Source: PXAP01 sp046483315 | Lineage (GTDB): Bacteria > Bacteroidota > Bacteroidia > Bacteroidales > PUMT01 | DNA: 64,000 bases | Assembly (NCBI GenBank): GCA_046483315.1 | Contig: JAWODJ010000122.1 | Span: 1-64,000, forward strand | Direction of reading: 5' to 3' | Shown: in pieces, positions 16,752 to 24,866 of the stretch | Position numbering within the stretch: the stretch's first letter is position 1 | Layout of the letters: each line of letters begins with the position of its first letter | Translations under genes and position numbers: made by a program | The notes under the pieces: model-generated | Told to the model about the DNA's origin: nothing | Database searches by the model: none | What the model saw: only the letters and a program-made list of their open reading frames with translations

Positions 16752-17123
16752 TGTATGTATAAAAAGACTGCCTTTTAGTGTTTAAATAACAAACACTCTT
16801 CTGCACGAGGGACCCGGGTCAGAAAACTTTTAAAATTTCTTTCATCAGGCTTATTTGTTATTAACAGTTTATTAACAACGGGTTGTGTTGTTATTATGCG
16901 GTTTACAAAAAATGTGAATCAGGTGTTGATAACTTATCAAAAACAGAGCTTCAATTGTTGAAAAACCCTTGTCACATTTTTTATATAAAATGCACCTTAT
17001 ATAAAAAGATATATTTATCACCTGGTTTTAACACGGATCAACCTGCCGGTATTTCTGCCGGAGTCTCTTTTAAAATACAATTCAGAAAATCCGAGGTTTA
17101 GTATTAATTAATTATGACAAATC
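16752..17123 (+). promoter_or_regulatory. Ornate upstream region of the pseudoprotease gene
   Basis: 372 bases with no convincing gene. Structure seen: a weak hairpin AGTGTTT (16777-16783) / AAACACT (16791-16797) that may end the abgT2-SSS transcript; a 10-base palindrome GACCCGGGTC (16811-16820); TTATTAACA twice, 11 bases apart (16858-16866 and 16869-16877); AATGTGA (16911-16917) facing TCACATT (16972-16978); a 15-base palindrome TTGATAA-c-TTATCAA (16926-16940); and TTATATAAAA twice (16981-16990 and 16997-17006). This density of short repeats suggests several protein-binding sites. Confidence 0.45.
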
Positions 17124-17963
17124 ATGTACGGATCGTTATGGAAAAGGTACTTTCAATCTGTATGTTCCCTGAATTTATATAATAAAAGGGGAATACATTT
17201 TTTCAGGTCAACCGGTTTTTTGTATGACAACTATGTCATTACCGGATGTTTTCAAGAGGAGGCAGAAAAGGCCGGTTATGCGGTCATATGTTTTCCTCCG
17301 GCCGACAGTAATCACTCACCTTGTTCAATAAGCATTACTGTAAGTGAGTTATGCAAGCGGATGGCCGGCACTGCCGGGAACGGCATTTCCGGGGTAATTG
17401 CCATATCCATGAATGAAGATGAACTAAGGTATGTGTCATCGGTTAGGTCGGCATATTCACAACAGGCAGAAGTTGGCACTCCTGTTGTTCTCCTGTCATA
17501 CAGCAGGCAAATAAGTCACCTGTACATAAAAACCGGACTGATATCCGGTATGATTAATAAAAACGGTGAAGAATTAATCTATATTGCAGCTTCAGTTGAG
17601 CCGGGCAATGCCGGAACTCCCGTTATCAGTGCTGTTACCGGAAAGGTTATCGGAGTCATGACAGAATATTTATCATCATCTGTCCTCAGGCATAAAGAAC
17701 TTAAAAATATTATTAATGCCAACATAAGGGCTCTTGATCAATCTGCAGGAAAATGGATCGTGGGAGATATCGATCCTGTCCAGGTCTTCTCAGCCAGCTA
17801 TTATATGATCAAGTATCTTGCCAGGGAGATATATCTTTGCAGCAGCAGGAATTCCGGTTATGCTGTACCCATTGAGAGGGTATCAAGATACCTGAAAAAT
17901 ATAAGGCACAATCGCCAGATTGCAGTCCCACGAAATGCAAACACGGTATCAGGCGGGAAATGA
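17124..17963 (+). CDS. Trypsin-like (HtrA-type) fold protein lacking the catalytic residues
   Basis: A 279-residue protein that reads like the Trypsin_2/HtrA protease domain but appears catalytically dead. The first-strand block is STGFLYDNYVITGCF (29-43), where active proteases have V-T-N/A-H-H/V; no histidine is present (G41-C42). The Asp block is SGVIAISMN, with no aspartate before V-I-A-I. The serine block is EPGNAGTPVISAVTGKVIGVM (159-179), where GNSGGP/GDSGGP is expected; A163 replaces Ser. Other parts of the fold are kept, including VGTPVVLLSYSR, KTGLISGM and SGYAVPIERVSRYL. No signal peptide is evident. It is convergent with xseB (31 bases). It probably binds peptides or proteins rather than cutting them; the partner is unknown. 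Confidence 0.72.
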   Translation: MYGSLWKRYFQSVCSLNLYNKRGIHFFRSTGFLYDNYVITGCFQEEAEKAGYAVICFPPADSNHSPCSISITVSELCKRMAGTAGNGISGVIAISMNEDELRYVSSVRSAYSQQAEVGTPVVLLSYSRQISHLYIKTGLISGMINKNGEELIYIAASVEPGNAGTPVISAVTGKVIGVMTEYLSSSVLRHKELKNIINANIRALDQSAGKWIVGDIDPVQVFSASYYMIKYLAREIYLCSSRNSGYAVPIERVSRYLKNIRHNRQIAVPRNANTVSGGK

Positions 17964-17994
17964 TAAACCTGAAAAGAGGGCGTTTCCGAAGAAG

Positions 17995-18201
17995 TTAATC
18001 TCCACCAGAGAAGTCCTTCATAATCTTATCAATATCCTTTTCTGTGGAATGCAGTTTATCCTTGCATAACTTTAGCAGAAAATAGGCTCTTTTTACTTTG
18101 TCTGACAGATCATCCACATCCAGTTCTTCATCTTCAATCTGGTGCAGAATATCTTCTATCTCTTTTACCGCCTCATTGTAACTAATAGCTTTTTTTGACA
18201 T
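17995..18201 (-). CDS. xseB: Exodeoxyribonuclease VII small subunit
   Basis: A 68-residue acidic, helical protein with the XseB pattern: ISYNEAVKEIEDILHQIEDEELDVDDLSDKVKRA, followed by a second helix and a charged tail. Several copies bind the C-terminal coiled coil of XseA to form exonuclease VII, which degrades single-stranded DNA from both ends. It lies 94 bases downstream of a TPR sensor kinase rather than next to xseA, which is 4.6 kb upstream on the same strand with two kinase genes between them. It may have its own promoter, as I see no terminator in the 94-base gap. Confidence 0.92.
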   Translation of the reverse strand: MSKKAISYNEAVKEIEDILHQIEDEELDVDDLSDKVKRAYFLLKLCKDKLHSTEKDIDKIMKDFSGGD

Positions 18202-18295
18202 TTTATCGGTACGGTTTTTTATTTAATCCTGCGCATGTGTGCAGATAATTATAAATGGATGTTTCATTGCAACTTGTGAGGGAAGAGTCAATATT

Positions 18296-20293
18296 TTACT
18301 GTCTGTCTGAACTAATTTCCCGGAGCGGCAATGAGAACCAGAAACGGCTGCCGTGTCCCGGCCTGCTTTCAAAACTGATTTTTCCGCCTGTTTTTTCTAT
18401 CAGATCTTTACAAAGAATCAGTCCGAGACCGCCTCCCTCTTCGTTATCTGTCCCTCTTCTGCTAACTTCACCGTCAAGTCTGAACAATTTCTTGCTGATC
18501 TCATCAGGAATACCTATCCCGGTGTCGGTTATTTCCACAATCACTGTATGGTCTTTTTTCTCTGCTGATATCTTTACACTGCCTCCGGAAGGTGTGAATT
18601 TAATGGCATTATCAAAAAGATTTCTTATTACACTTGACAGCAGCAGTTTATCTGAATTAACTATCAGTTCATCGGGGAGGTTCATTGAGATATTTATTTG
18701 TTTTTTTCCTGCGTTGATTCGTTGGAAATTAATTTCTGAATGGATGAGGCTTACAAGATCAAAATCTTCCGGCAGGTAATGCATAGTGCCGGTTTGTGCA
18801 GCAGTCCATTTCAGAAGGTTTTCAAGAAGTTTGTAAAGATTGCGGGAGGACTGGTGAACAATGCTTATGTATTCACGAATTTCTTTTTCATTCAGTTGGT
18901 TGAATCTACTGGTTATGATTTCAGAGAATCCCAGCAGGGCATTGAAAGGATTCTTCAGATCATGGGCAATTATTGAGAAAAACCTGTTTTTGGTAGCGTT
19001 AAGCTGCTCAAGTGTCTTTGCTGATAACCTCAGCTTGTTGTTGGTTTCTTCAAGTTTATTGATTTTTTGTTTTAACAGTTTGTTTGTCTTCCTGATATTC
19101 CGGAAACGGAAAGCAATTATCATAATGGAAACAACAAGGATCAACAATAACAGGATCAGTAATATCTTTATATTATCATGTCTGTTTATCCTGATTTCCT
19201 GTATCTGGTTGTCTTTCTGAAGCAGTTCAATCCTGCTTTTTTGTCTTTCTATTTCAAAAATCCCTTCCATCTGTTTTATCCGTTCCTCTATAGTGTGATT
19301 TCTGATTGAGTCTTTGAGTGTACTGTAATGTGTAAGATATTCAATGGCGGCTTTGTAATCCTTCTTTTTTTTATGGTACCTGTAAATAAGCTGATAATTA
19401 TTGCGGATAAGAGGCCTGGATGAAACGGCAAGGGCCAGATCCATACTTTTGTTAATATTATCAAGGGCAGCATCTGTTTCATCGATTTCAAGAAGGGATT
19501 TTCCAAGGTTATGGTGAGCATTTGCCATATATAATGTGTCGGCAATATCTTTTGCATAGTTTAAAGAGATCATAAAATGCCTGATGGATTCATTGTGCAT
19601 CTTTTTAAGGTTGAAAATTTCTCCTGCCTGAATGTGAACATAGGAAAGGCTCCTGATATCTCTTTTCTCTTCAAGAATATCAATTTGCCTGACAAAATAT
19701 TCAAGAGCAAGACTGTATTGTTCCTTATCACGGTAAAGAACTCCGAGGTTTCCGAGAGTTGAGGATATAAGATCCTTGTCACCGTACTCCTCCTTTGCCC
19801 TGAGAGCCCTGAGAAGATATACCTCAGAAGAGTCATACTTGTTTAGCTCCCTGTATAATAACCCGATATTATTGAGATATATTCCCATTCTTCTGTAATC
19901 TTCGAAGGATTGTGCAATTTCAAATGCCGAATTATAGGTTTCAATTACATTACCATGATTTCTCAGTAAATAGTGAACGTTACCGATCCGGTTAAGTGCA
20001 TCGGCTTTTCCTTCCAAATAATTGAGTTCTTCGGCAAGATCAAGTCCCCTTTGAGCATAGCTCATACTTTCTTCAAGACTGCTCGACCATAAAGCCTGGC
20101 TTATTTCAAGAAGCATGTCAACTTTGGCTGTTCCGCTTTTATTATCCAGGAGACTTTTCAGGCTGTCCAGATCGTTTTCTGTATATGGATTGATCTGGCT
20201 GTACAGGGGTGAAAGAAATAAATACAGGAAGAAAGTCAGGATCAGAACCTGTCTTGAATATTGAATAATCTTTCCTGTACTTATAGCTGTCAT
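18296..20293 (-). CDS. TPR-containing sensor histidine kinase (copy 1)
   Basis: A 665-residue membrane histidine kinase. A signal-like segment (about 15-32) leads to periplasmic tetratricopeptide repeats (about 60-330), a coiled region, one membrane helix (about 375-396), a cytoplasmic coiled coil (400-432), the HisKA domain with phospho-acceptor H444 in IIAHDLKNPFNALLGFSE, and an HATPase domain with the N box (RNLFDNAIKFT), G1 (DTGIGIP) and G2 (GGGLGLILCKDL). It has no receiver domain and no response regulator gene beside it. It is paralogous to the kinase at 20469-22811, 175 bases upstream on the same strand. The signal sensed and partner regulator are unknown; TPRs suggest a protein ligand. 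Confidence 0.93.
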   Translation of the reverse strand: MTAISTGKIIQYSRQVLILTFFLYLFLSPLYSQINPYTENDLDSLKSLLDNKSGTAKVDMLLEISQALWSSSLEESMSYAQRGLDLAEELNYLEGKADALNRIGNVHYLLRNHGNVIETYNSAFEIAQSFEDYRRMGIYLNNIGLLYRELNKYDSSEVYLLRALRAKEEYGDKDLISSTLGNLGVLYRDKEQYSLALEYFVRQIDILEEKRDIRSLSYVHIQAGEIFNLKKMHNESIRHFMISLNYAKDIADTLYMANAHHNLGKSLLEIDETDAALDNINKSMDLALAVSSRPLIRNNYQLIYRYHKKKKDYKAAIEYLTHYSTLKDSIRNHTIEERIKQMEGIFEIERQKSRIELLQKDNQIQEIRINRHDNIKILLILLLLILVVSIMIIAFRFRNIRKTNKLLKQKINKLEETNNKLRLSAKTLEQLNATKNRFFSIIAHDLKNPFNALLGFSEIITSRFNQLNEKEIREYISIVHQSSRNLYKLLENLLKWTAAQTGTMHYLPEDFDLVSLIHSEINFQRINAGKKQINISMNLPDELIVNSDKLLLSSVIRNLFDNAIKFTPSGGSVKISAEKKDHTVIVEITDTGIGIPDEISKKLFRLDGEVSRRGTDNEEGGGLGLILCKDLIEKTGGKISFESRPGHGSRFWFSLPLREISSDRQ

Positions 20294-20347
20294 TTTATGG
20301 GTTATGTTAACATGCTTTTATATGGCAAAGCCATTTTAAGATGAAAG

Positions 20348-20405
20348 CCCCATGAGCCAAAGTACACAAAAAGAAATGTATAAAGCATGGGGGTTCCATG
20401 GGCTT
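20348..20405 (-). promoter_or_regulatory. Alternative hairpins between the two kinase genes
   Basis: In the 175-base gap before kinase copy 1, CCCCATG (20348-20354) can pair with CATGGGG (20386-20392). Alternatively, the overlapping AAGCCC (20345-20350) can pair with GGGCTT (20400-20405). The pairings are mutually exclusive and lie about 55-110 bases upstream of the start of kinase copy 1. This might be an attenuator-like leader or a weak terminator after kinase copy 2; no T run is seen. Confidence 0.3.
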
Positions 20406-20468
20406 GAAAAACAAGTTTACCTTATTGTGAATTATTAACATCCTGATAAATAATTTGATAACTAAATT

Positions 20469-22811
20469 TTATACGAATGAAAGGGGTAAAGTAAATGTAA
20501 ATATGCTGCCTTTCCCCGGTTCACTTTCAACATATAATCTTCCACCGCTTTTTTCCACGAATTCCTTGCAAAGCAGCAATCCCAGACCTGTTCCTCTTTC
20601 ATCATCTGTACCGACAGTCGTAATATTGTGATCCAGGCTGAAAAGTTTTTTTTGCTCCCCTGGTGCTATGCCAATGCCGTTATCGGCAACCGATATTTCA
20701 ACATGCCTGTCCGTCTTTTTTGCCGATATTATTATTTCTCCGTTGCGGTGTGTGAACTTAACTGCATTATTGAGAAGGTTCCTGATTACGGTTGATATGT
20801 GATTCTTATCTGCAAAGGCTGTAAGCCGCGGATTGATCCTGGTTGAGATATTAATATTTTTTCGTTCGGCATTGACTCTGACCGTATCGATACCTGTCTC
20901 TGCAATACCTTTCACGTTAAATTTTTCCGGTTTATAATGCATATTTCCTGTCTGGCTTTTAGACCATTCAAGAAGGTTTTCAAGCAAACGGTATAAATTT
21001 ACAGCTGATTTATCAATGATGTCGATATAGGTAAACACCTGTTCTCTGGAAAGATCCTTATAATTCTGATTCAGTGTTTCTGAAAAACCAAGTAAGGCAT
21101 TAAATGGGTTTTTCAGGTCGTGTGCTATTATTGAAAAAAATTTATCTTTTGTTGAATTAAGTTTTTTTAAGGTATTTTCCAGATCCGTAAGCTCATTGCA
21201 GGCATTTTCAAGTTCCCGGGTTTTTTCTTTAAGAACAAGGTTTAGCTTTTTATTATACCTGTACATTCCAAGTATTACAAATACAAAGATTCCGGTAAGT
21301 AATGCTATGCCTCCCAGGTATAAAAGAAGGGTTTCCTGTTCCCTGATCCGGAGTTGCTGTATATAATTGTCTTTTTCCAGAAAATCAAGTTCGGTCATCT
21401 GGCTCTCTCTTTGGAATCTGACCTGAAGTTCTGCTATCTGATCACCGGTATCAGTTGTAAATATGCTGTCTTTGTACTGATCGAACAGCTCATAGAAATG
21501 CAGGGATTTTTCATACTCCTCCTTTTCCCGGTAGATAATGGACTGGAACAGGTAATTTTCGCTTATAAGCTCCTTGGCATTCATACTGGTTGCCATGCCA
21601 AGAGCCTCCTCAAGAACTTCCAGGGCTTTGTAATAATCATTCTGCAAAAAGTATAATTCGCCAAGATTATTGAAGTTATTTGCAAGGTTAAAATTGCTTC
21701 CGATGGTTTTGTTGATATTAACAGACTTCATATATGATTTCAGCGCATCCTCATAATTTCCAAGTCTGGTATGCACAATGCCTGTATTGTGGCTGGCCGT
21801 GGCAATACCCTGGATGTTTCCTGCAGTTTCATAACTCTCCAGAGCCTGCGTATAATAGTCCAAAGCTTTGTCATAATCTCCTTTTTCATGCCAGATGATC
21901 CCTATGTTATTTAAAAGGGATGATATACCACTTCTGTTTCCTCCCGTTTCTTTATATATTTCAAGTGAATTGTTATAATAATCAAGCGCTATATCCAGGT
22001 TGTTTATTCTTTTATGAATTATACCGATGTTATTCATTGCCGATGCAACACCAGACATATCGTTTGTTTCCCTGTAGCACTGCAAAGCCTCGAAATAGCA
22101 CTCCTGTGCCTTATCATAAAGACTCATTCTCCGGTACATACTTCCCATGTTATTGAGAGTTGATGCAATACCCTGCATATCATTGATGTTTTTATATATC
22201 TCATGGGCTCTCTCAATATTGACTCTTGCTGCTTCAAAATCATGAAGTTCAGACTTAATGGAGCCCAGGATATTTGAATAATATGCGATTTCCGGTTCAT
22301 CGTTCGTATCCAGGCTTAGCTCCAGGGCCATCTCAATATGATGAATTGCCGAATCCCTGTTCCCTAAAATATTGTATGCCAGATACAGGTTATTGCATGA
22401 ACCCATTATTCCCGGACTGTCACCAATATTCCGGCGTAACTCCAGTGAGCGGTTATAATACTCAATGGCTTTCCGGTAGTTTGTTTTAAGATATTCAGCG
22501 TTACCAAGACGGTTCAGCGCATCGCCTGTTCCTTTTTTGTCGTTATGATAAATTGCAAGCTCCAGGGCTTTGTTTGCATGTTCAGTGCTTGAGTCAAGTG
22601 ATACATTCCAGTATGCTCTTGATATTTCATTGAGTATACTGATACTGTCACCGGCAGTTGCATTTTGCAGATCCTGTTTCAGGCTGTCAATAATGCCTTC
22701 TTCTGCAAACATCAGCAGGGAGTGCAGAAGAAATGCAATAAAAACAATAGTGTATCTGATAAGGTTTCTCAAAAACAAAGAATTAAAGTTCTTCCTGGTT
22801 AATATTAACAT
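20469..22811 (-). CDS. TPR-containing sensor histidine kinase (copy 2)
   Basis: A 780-residue paralogue of copy 1 with a longer sensor. An N-terminal hydrophobic segment (about 18-36) is followed by about nine TPR units (about 55-445) with a regular 40-residue period of the form NNIGIIHKRINNLDIALDYYNNSLEIYKETG, as in kinesin-light-chain TPRs. One membrane helix follows (about 495-517), then a coiled coil, HisKA with H564 in IIAHDLKNPFNALLGFSE, and HATPase with RNLLNNAVKFTH, DNGIGIA and GTGLGLLLCKEF. The start overlaps the end of xseA by 29 bases, so translation is probably coupled to it. A later ATG at 22712 would remove the export segment. No response regulator is adjacent. Confidence 0.93.
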   Translation of the reverse strand: MLILTRKNFNSLFLRNLIRYTIVFIAFLLHSLLMFAEEGIIDSLKQDLQNATAGDSISILNEISRAYWNVSLDSSTEHANKALELAIYHNDKKGTGDALNRLGNAEYLKTNYRKAIEYYNRSLELRRNIGDSPGIMGSCNNLYLAYNILGNRDSAIHHIEMALELSLDTNDEPEIAYYSNILGSIKSELHDFEAARVNIERAHEIYKNINDMQGIASTLNNMGSMYRRMSLYDKAQECYFEALQCYRETNDMSGVASAMNNIGIIHKRINNLDIALDYYNNSLEIYKETGGNRSGISSLLNNIGIIWHEKGDYDKALDYYTQALESYETAGNIQGIATASHNTGIVHTRLGNYEDALKSYMKSVNINKTIGSNFNLANNFNNLGELYFLQNDYYKALEVLEEALGMATSMNAKELISENYLFQSIIYREKEEYEKSLHFYELFDQYKDSIFTTDTGDQIAELQVRFQRESQMTELDFLEKDNYIQQLRIREQETLLLYLGGIALLTGIFVFVILGMYRYNKKLNLVLKEKTRELENACNELTDLENTLKKLNSTKDKFFSIIAHDLKNPFNALLGFSETLNQNYKDLSREQVFTYIDIIDKSAVNLYRLLENLLEWSKSQTGNMHYKPEKFNVKGIAETGIDTVRVNAERKNINISTRINPRLTAFADKNHISTVIRNLLNNAVKFTHRNGEIIISAKKTDRHVEISVADNGIGIAPGEQKKLFSLDHNITTVGTDDERGTGLGLLLCKEFVEKSGGRLYVESEPGKGSIFTFTLPLSFV

Positions 22812-24189
22812 TCAGCACTTTGCTTTTTATACGGCCATCATGCAATTTAGTTTCCAGGGTATCTTCCTTATTTACCTCTTTTGTCGATTTAACTATCCCG
22901 CCGTTCTTCATTACCAGTGCATACCCCTTTTTTAATACATTTTCAGGGTCAACCAGTTTGATCGTTGCATCAAACAGTCCCAGCCGGTCACTCTTTTTTC
23001 TTAAATTGACCCTTGTTTTTTCAGGGATTATGCGGAGTTCAAAGTCCCGCCTGTTTCTTTCCAGCCGAAGTAAATGATTTTTTATTATGAATCCAAAACG
23101 GGAGTGTTCCGAACAGACTTTATGTTTGTTGCCCCGGATGAAACCGGTGGCTGACCTTGTAAGGATTGAACCGGCAGCAGAGAGATGTTTCCGTTTGGTT
23201 TTCAAATTATTATTGATAATATAAGGGATATCCCTAATCATGGTTTTTATCATTTGATTGTTTTGTTCGGTTATATGGGAGACTTCAGCTGCAATCCGTG
23301 TGGAGAGTCTGCCTATCCTTTGATCCAGCTCGTGGTATTTGCCGATTAAAAATTCGGCAACAGCAGTAGGGGTTTTAAGATTTGTATGGGCAACCATTCC
23401 CGCTATTGTATGATCTCTTTCATGCCCTATTCCTGTGATTACGGGCAGGGGAAACTGTGCAATATGCGAGGCAATGTCATAGCTGTCAAAACAGTTAAGG
23501 TCGGAGGCGGAACCACCGCCGCGTAATATTACCACAACATCAAATTCATCCTCCATTTCAAATATTTCATCGAGTGCCTTTGTAACAGATCGCCCTGCAT
23601 TTTCTCCCTGCATCAATGCAGCGAAAAGCCTCATTTCAAAATGGTATCCAAGTGGATTGTTTTTTACCTGATGTGTAAAATCCTCATATCCGGCAGCGAG
23701 GGGAGAGGAAATAATTGCTATACGAGAAGGTATTAAAGGGAAAGGCAGTTCTCTGTTCATGTCAATGATACCCTCCTCTTTAAGTTTCCTTATGGTTTCG
23801 GCCCTTTTCCTTTCAAGGTCGCCCATGGTGTATAAAGGATCTATATCTTTTATATTAAGGCTTATACCATAAAGCTCGTGGAATTCAATGCTCACCTCCA
23901 CAAGAATCATCATACCCTTGCTTATTGGCTGTGAGGTGGAAGTTTCAAAATATGGTTTAAGCATTCGCCAGGTATAGGCCCAAATGGTGGCCCTTGACCT
24001 GGCCACGATGCGGTCTTCTCCCTGATCCTTTTCAATAAGTTCCAGGTAGCAGTGTCCGTTAATATTTTCCCTCATCTCATTTATTTCGGCAATAAGCCAG
24101 TACCTTTCGGGGAATGCATCACCGATGGTTTTACCGATCATACCTGTCAGCTCCAGTAATGTATACCTGGATTTTTCCATCTTATTCAT
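22783..24189 (-). CDS. xseA: Exodeoxyribonuclease VII large subunit
   Basis: Catalytic subunit of exonuclease VII. An OB-fold DNA-binding domain (about 20-120, RYWLIAEINEMRENINGHCYLEL) precedes the catalytic domain with IAIISSPLAAGYEDF, VVVILRGGGSASDLNCFD, ITGIGHERDHTIAG and HTNLKTPTAVAEFLI. A long coiled coil (about 285-410) that binds XseB follows, then a terminal domain containing DPENVLKKGYALV. I place the start at ATG 24189, which has AGGAAA 4 bases upstream and overlaps the rsmI stop; ATG 24180 is the alternative. The tail overlaps sensor kinase copy 2 by 29 bases. The small subunit gene lies beyond both kinase genes. Confidence 0.94.
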   Translation of the reverse strand: MNKMEKSRYTLLELTGMIGKTIGDAFPERYWLIAEINEMRENINGHCYLELIEKDQGEDRIVARSRATIWAYTWRMLKPYFETSTSQPISKGMMILVEVSIEFHELYGISLNIKDIDPLYTMGDLERKRAETIRKLKEEGIIDMNRELPFPLIPSRIAIISSPLAAGYEDFTHQVKNNPLGYHFEMRLFAALMQGENAGRSVTKALDEIFEMEDEFDVVVILRGGGSASDLNCFDSYDIASHIAQFPLPVITGIGHERDHTIAGMVAHTNLKTPTAVAEFLIGKYHELDQRIGRLSTRIAAEVSHITEQNNQMIKTMIRDIPYIINNNLKTKRKHLSAAGSILTRSATGFIRGNKHKVCSEHSRFGFIIKNHLLRLERNRRDFELRIIPEKTRVNLRKKSDRLGLFDATIKLVDPENVLKKGYALVMKNGGIVKSTKEVNKEDTLETKLHDGRIKSKVLNVNINQEEL

Positions 24190-24856
24190 CTTTTCCTGAA
24201 ACAATAACAACAATTTCTCCTTTTGTTGTTTTTTCCTGAAAATAGTTTAAAAGTTCTTCAAGGCTGCCTCTCAGTGTCTCTTCATAAATTTTGGTGAGTT
24301 CCCTCGACACCGAAGCCTGCCTGTTGCAGCCCATCACTTCTGCAAGTTCCCTGAGTAGCCGTGGGAGCCTGAAGGGTGACTCATAAAAGACCATCGTCCT
24401 TTTTTCCTCAGACAGATCCTTCAGCCGTTTATTCCTTCCTTTTTTATGAGGCAGAAATCCTTCGAAACAAAAACGGTCGCAAGGCAGTCCGCTACTCACC
24501 AGTGCCGGTATAAAAGCTACAGCCCCCGGCAGGCACTCTATTTCTATATTCTTCTTTATACATTCTCTAACCAGCAAAAAACCCGGATCTGATATTCCGG
24601 GTGTGCCTGCATTCGTTACAAGGGCAAATGTCTCTCCTTTGACTATTCTGTCAGCTAAGGCATCGACTTTACTGTGTTCATTGTGCTGATGGTAAGAGAG
24701 TAATTTTTTGCTGATGTTGTAATGTCTGAGAAGAATGCCCGTTTTCCTGGTATCTTCAGCTAAAATAACATCGACCGATTTCAATGTTTCAATTGACCGG
24801 AGGCTGATATCTCCCAGGTTTCCTACAGGGGTTGGGACCAGGATGAGCTTTCCCAT
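24182..24856 (-). CDS. rsmI: 16S rRNA (cytidine-1402 2'-O)-methyltransferase RsmI
   Basis: Tetrapyrrole-methylase-fold enzyme that 2'-O-methylates C1402 in the decoding centre of 16S rRNA. Family blocks are LILVPTPVGNLGDISLRSIETL at the N-terminus, VILAEDTRKTGILLRHY, VTNAGTPGISDPGFLLV, CLPGAVAFIPALVSSGLP, FEGFLPHKKGR and VFYESPFRLPRLL. ATG 24856 gives 224 residues and starts directly at the first beta strand; an upstream in-frame ATG at 24922 would add 22 residues unlike the family. It starts 10 bases after the hypothetical gene at 24867 and overlaps the xseA start. Confidence 0.94.
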   Translation of the reverse strand: MGKLILVPTPVGNLGDISLRSIETLKSVDVILAEDTRKTGILLRHYNISKKLLSYHQHNEHSKVDALADRIVKGETFALVTNAGTPGISDPGFLLVRECIKKNIEIECLPGAVAFIPALVSSGLPCDRFCFEGFLPHKKGRNKRLKDLSEEKRTMVFYESPFRLPRLLRELAEVMGCNRQASVSRELTKIYEETLRGSLEELLNYFQEKTTKGEIVVIVSGKDE

Positions 24857-24866
24857 TAGAGGTCTT

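Noticed and set aside
16858..16877. Two TTATTAACA repeats as DnaA boxes of a replication origin
   Set aside because: Each differs from TTATCCACA at two places, there is no wider cluster, and no dnaA, dnaN or gidA gene is near. rpmH alone, 10 kb away, is not evidence for an origin in Bacteroidota.
16883..17101. Open reading frame of 72 codons (+) in the gap before the pseudoprotease
   Set aside because: Composition is irregular, it has no family resemblance and it spans several palindromes and direct repeats; more likely regulatory DNA.
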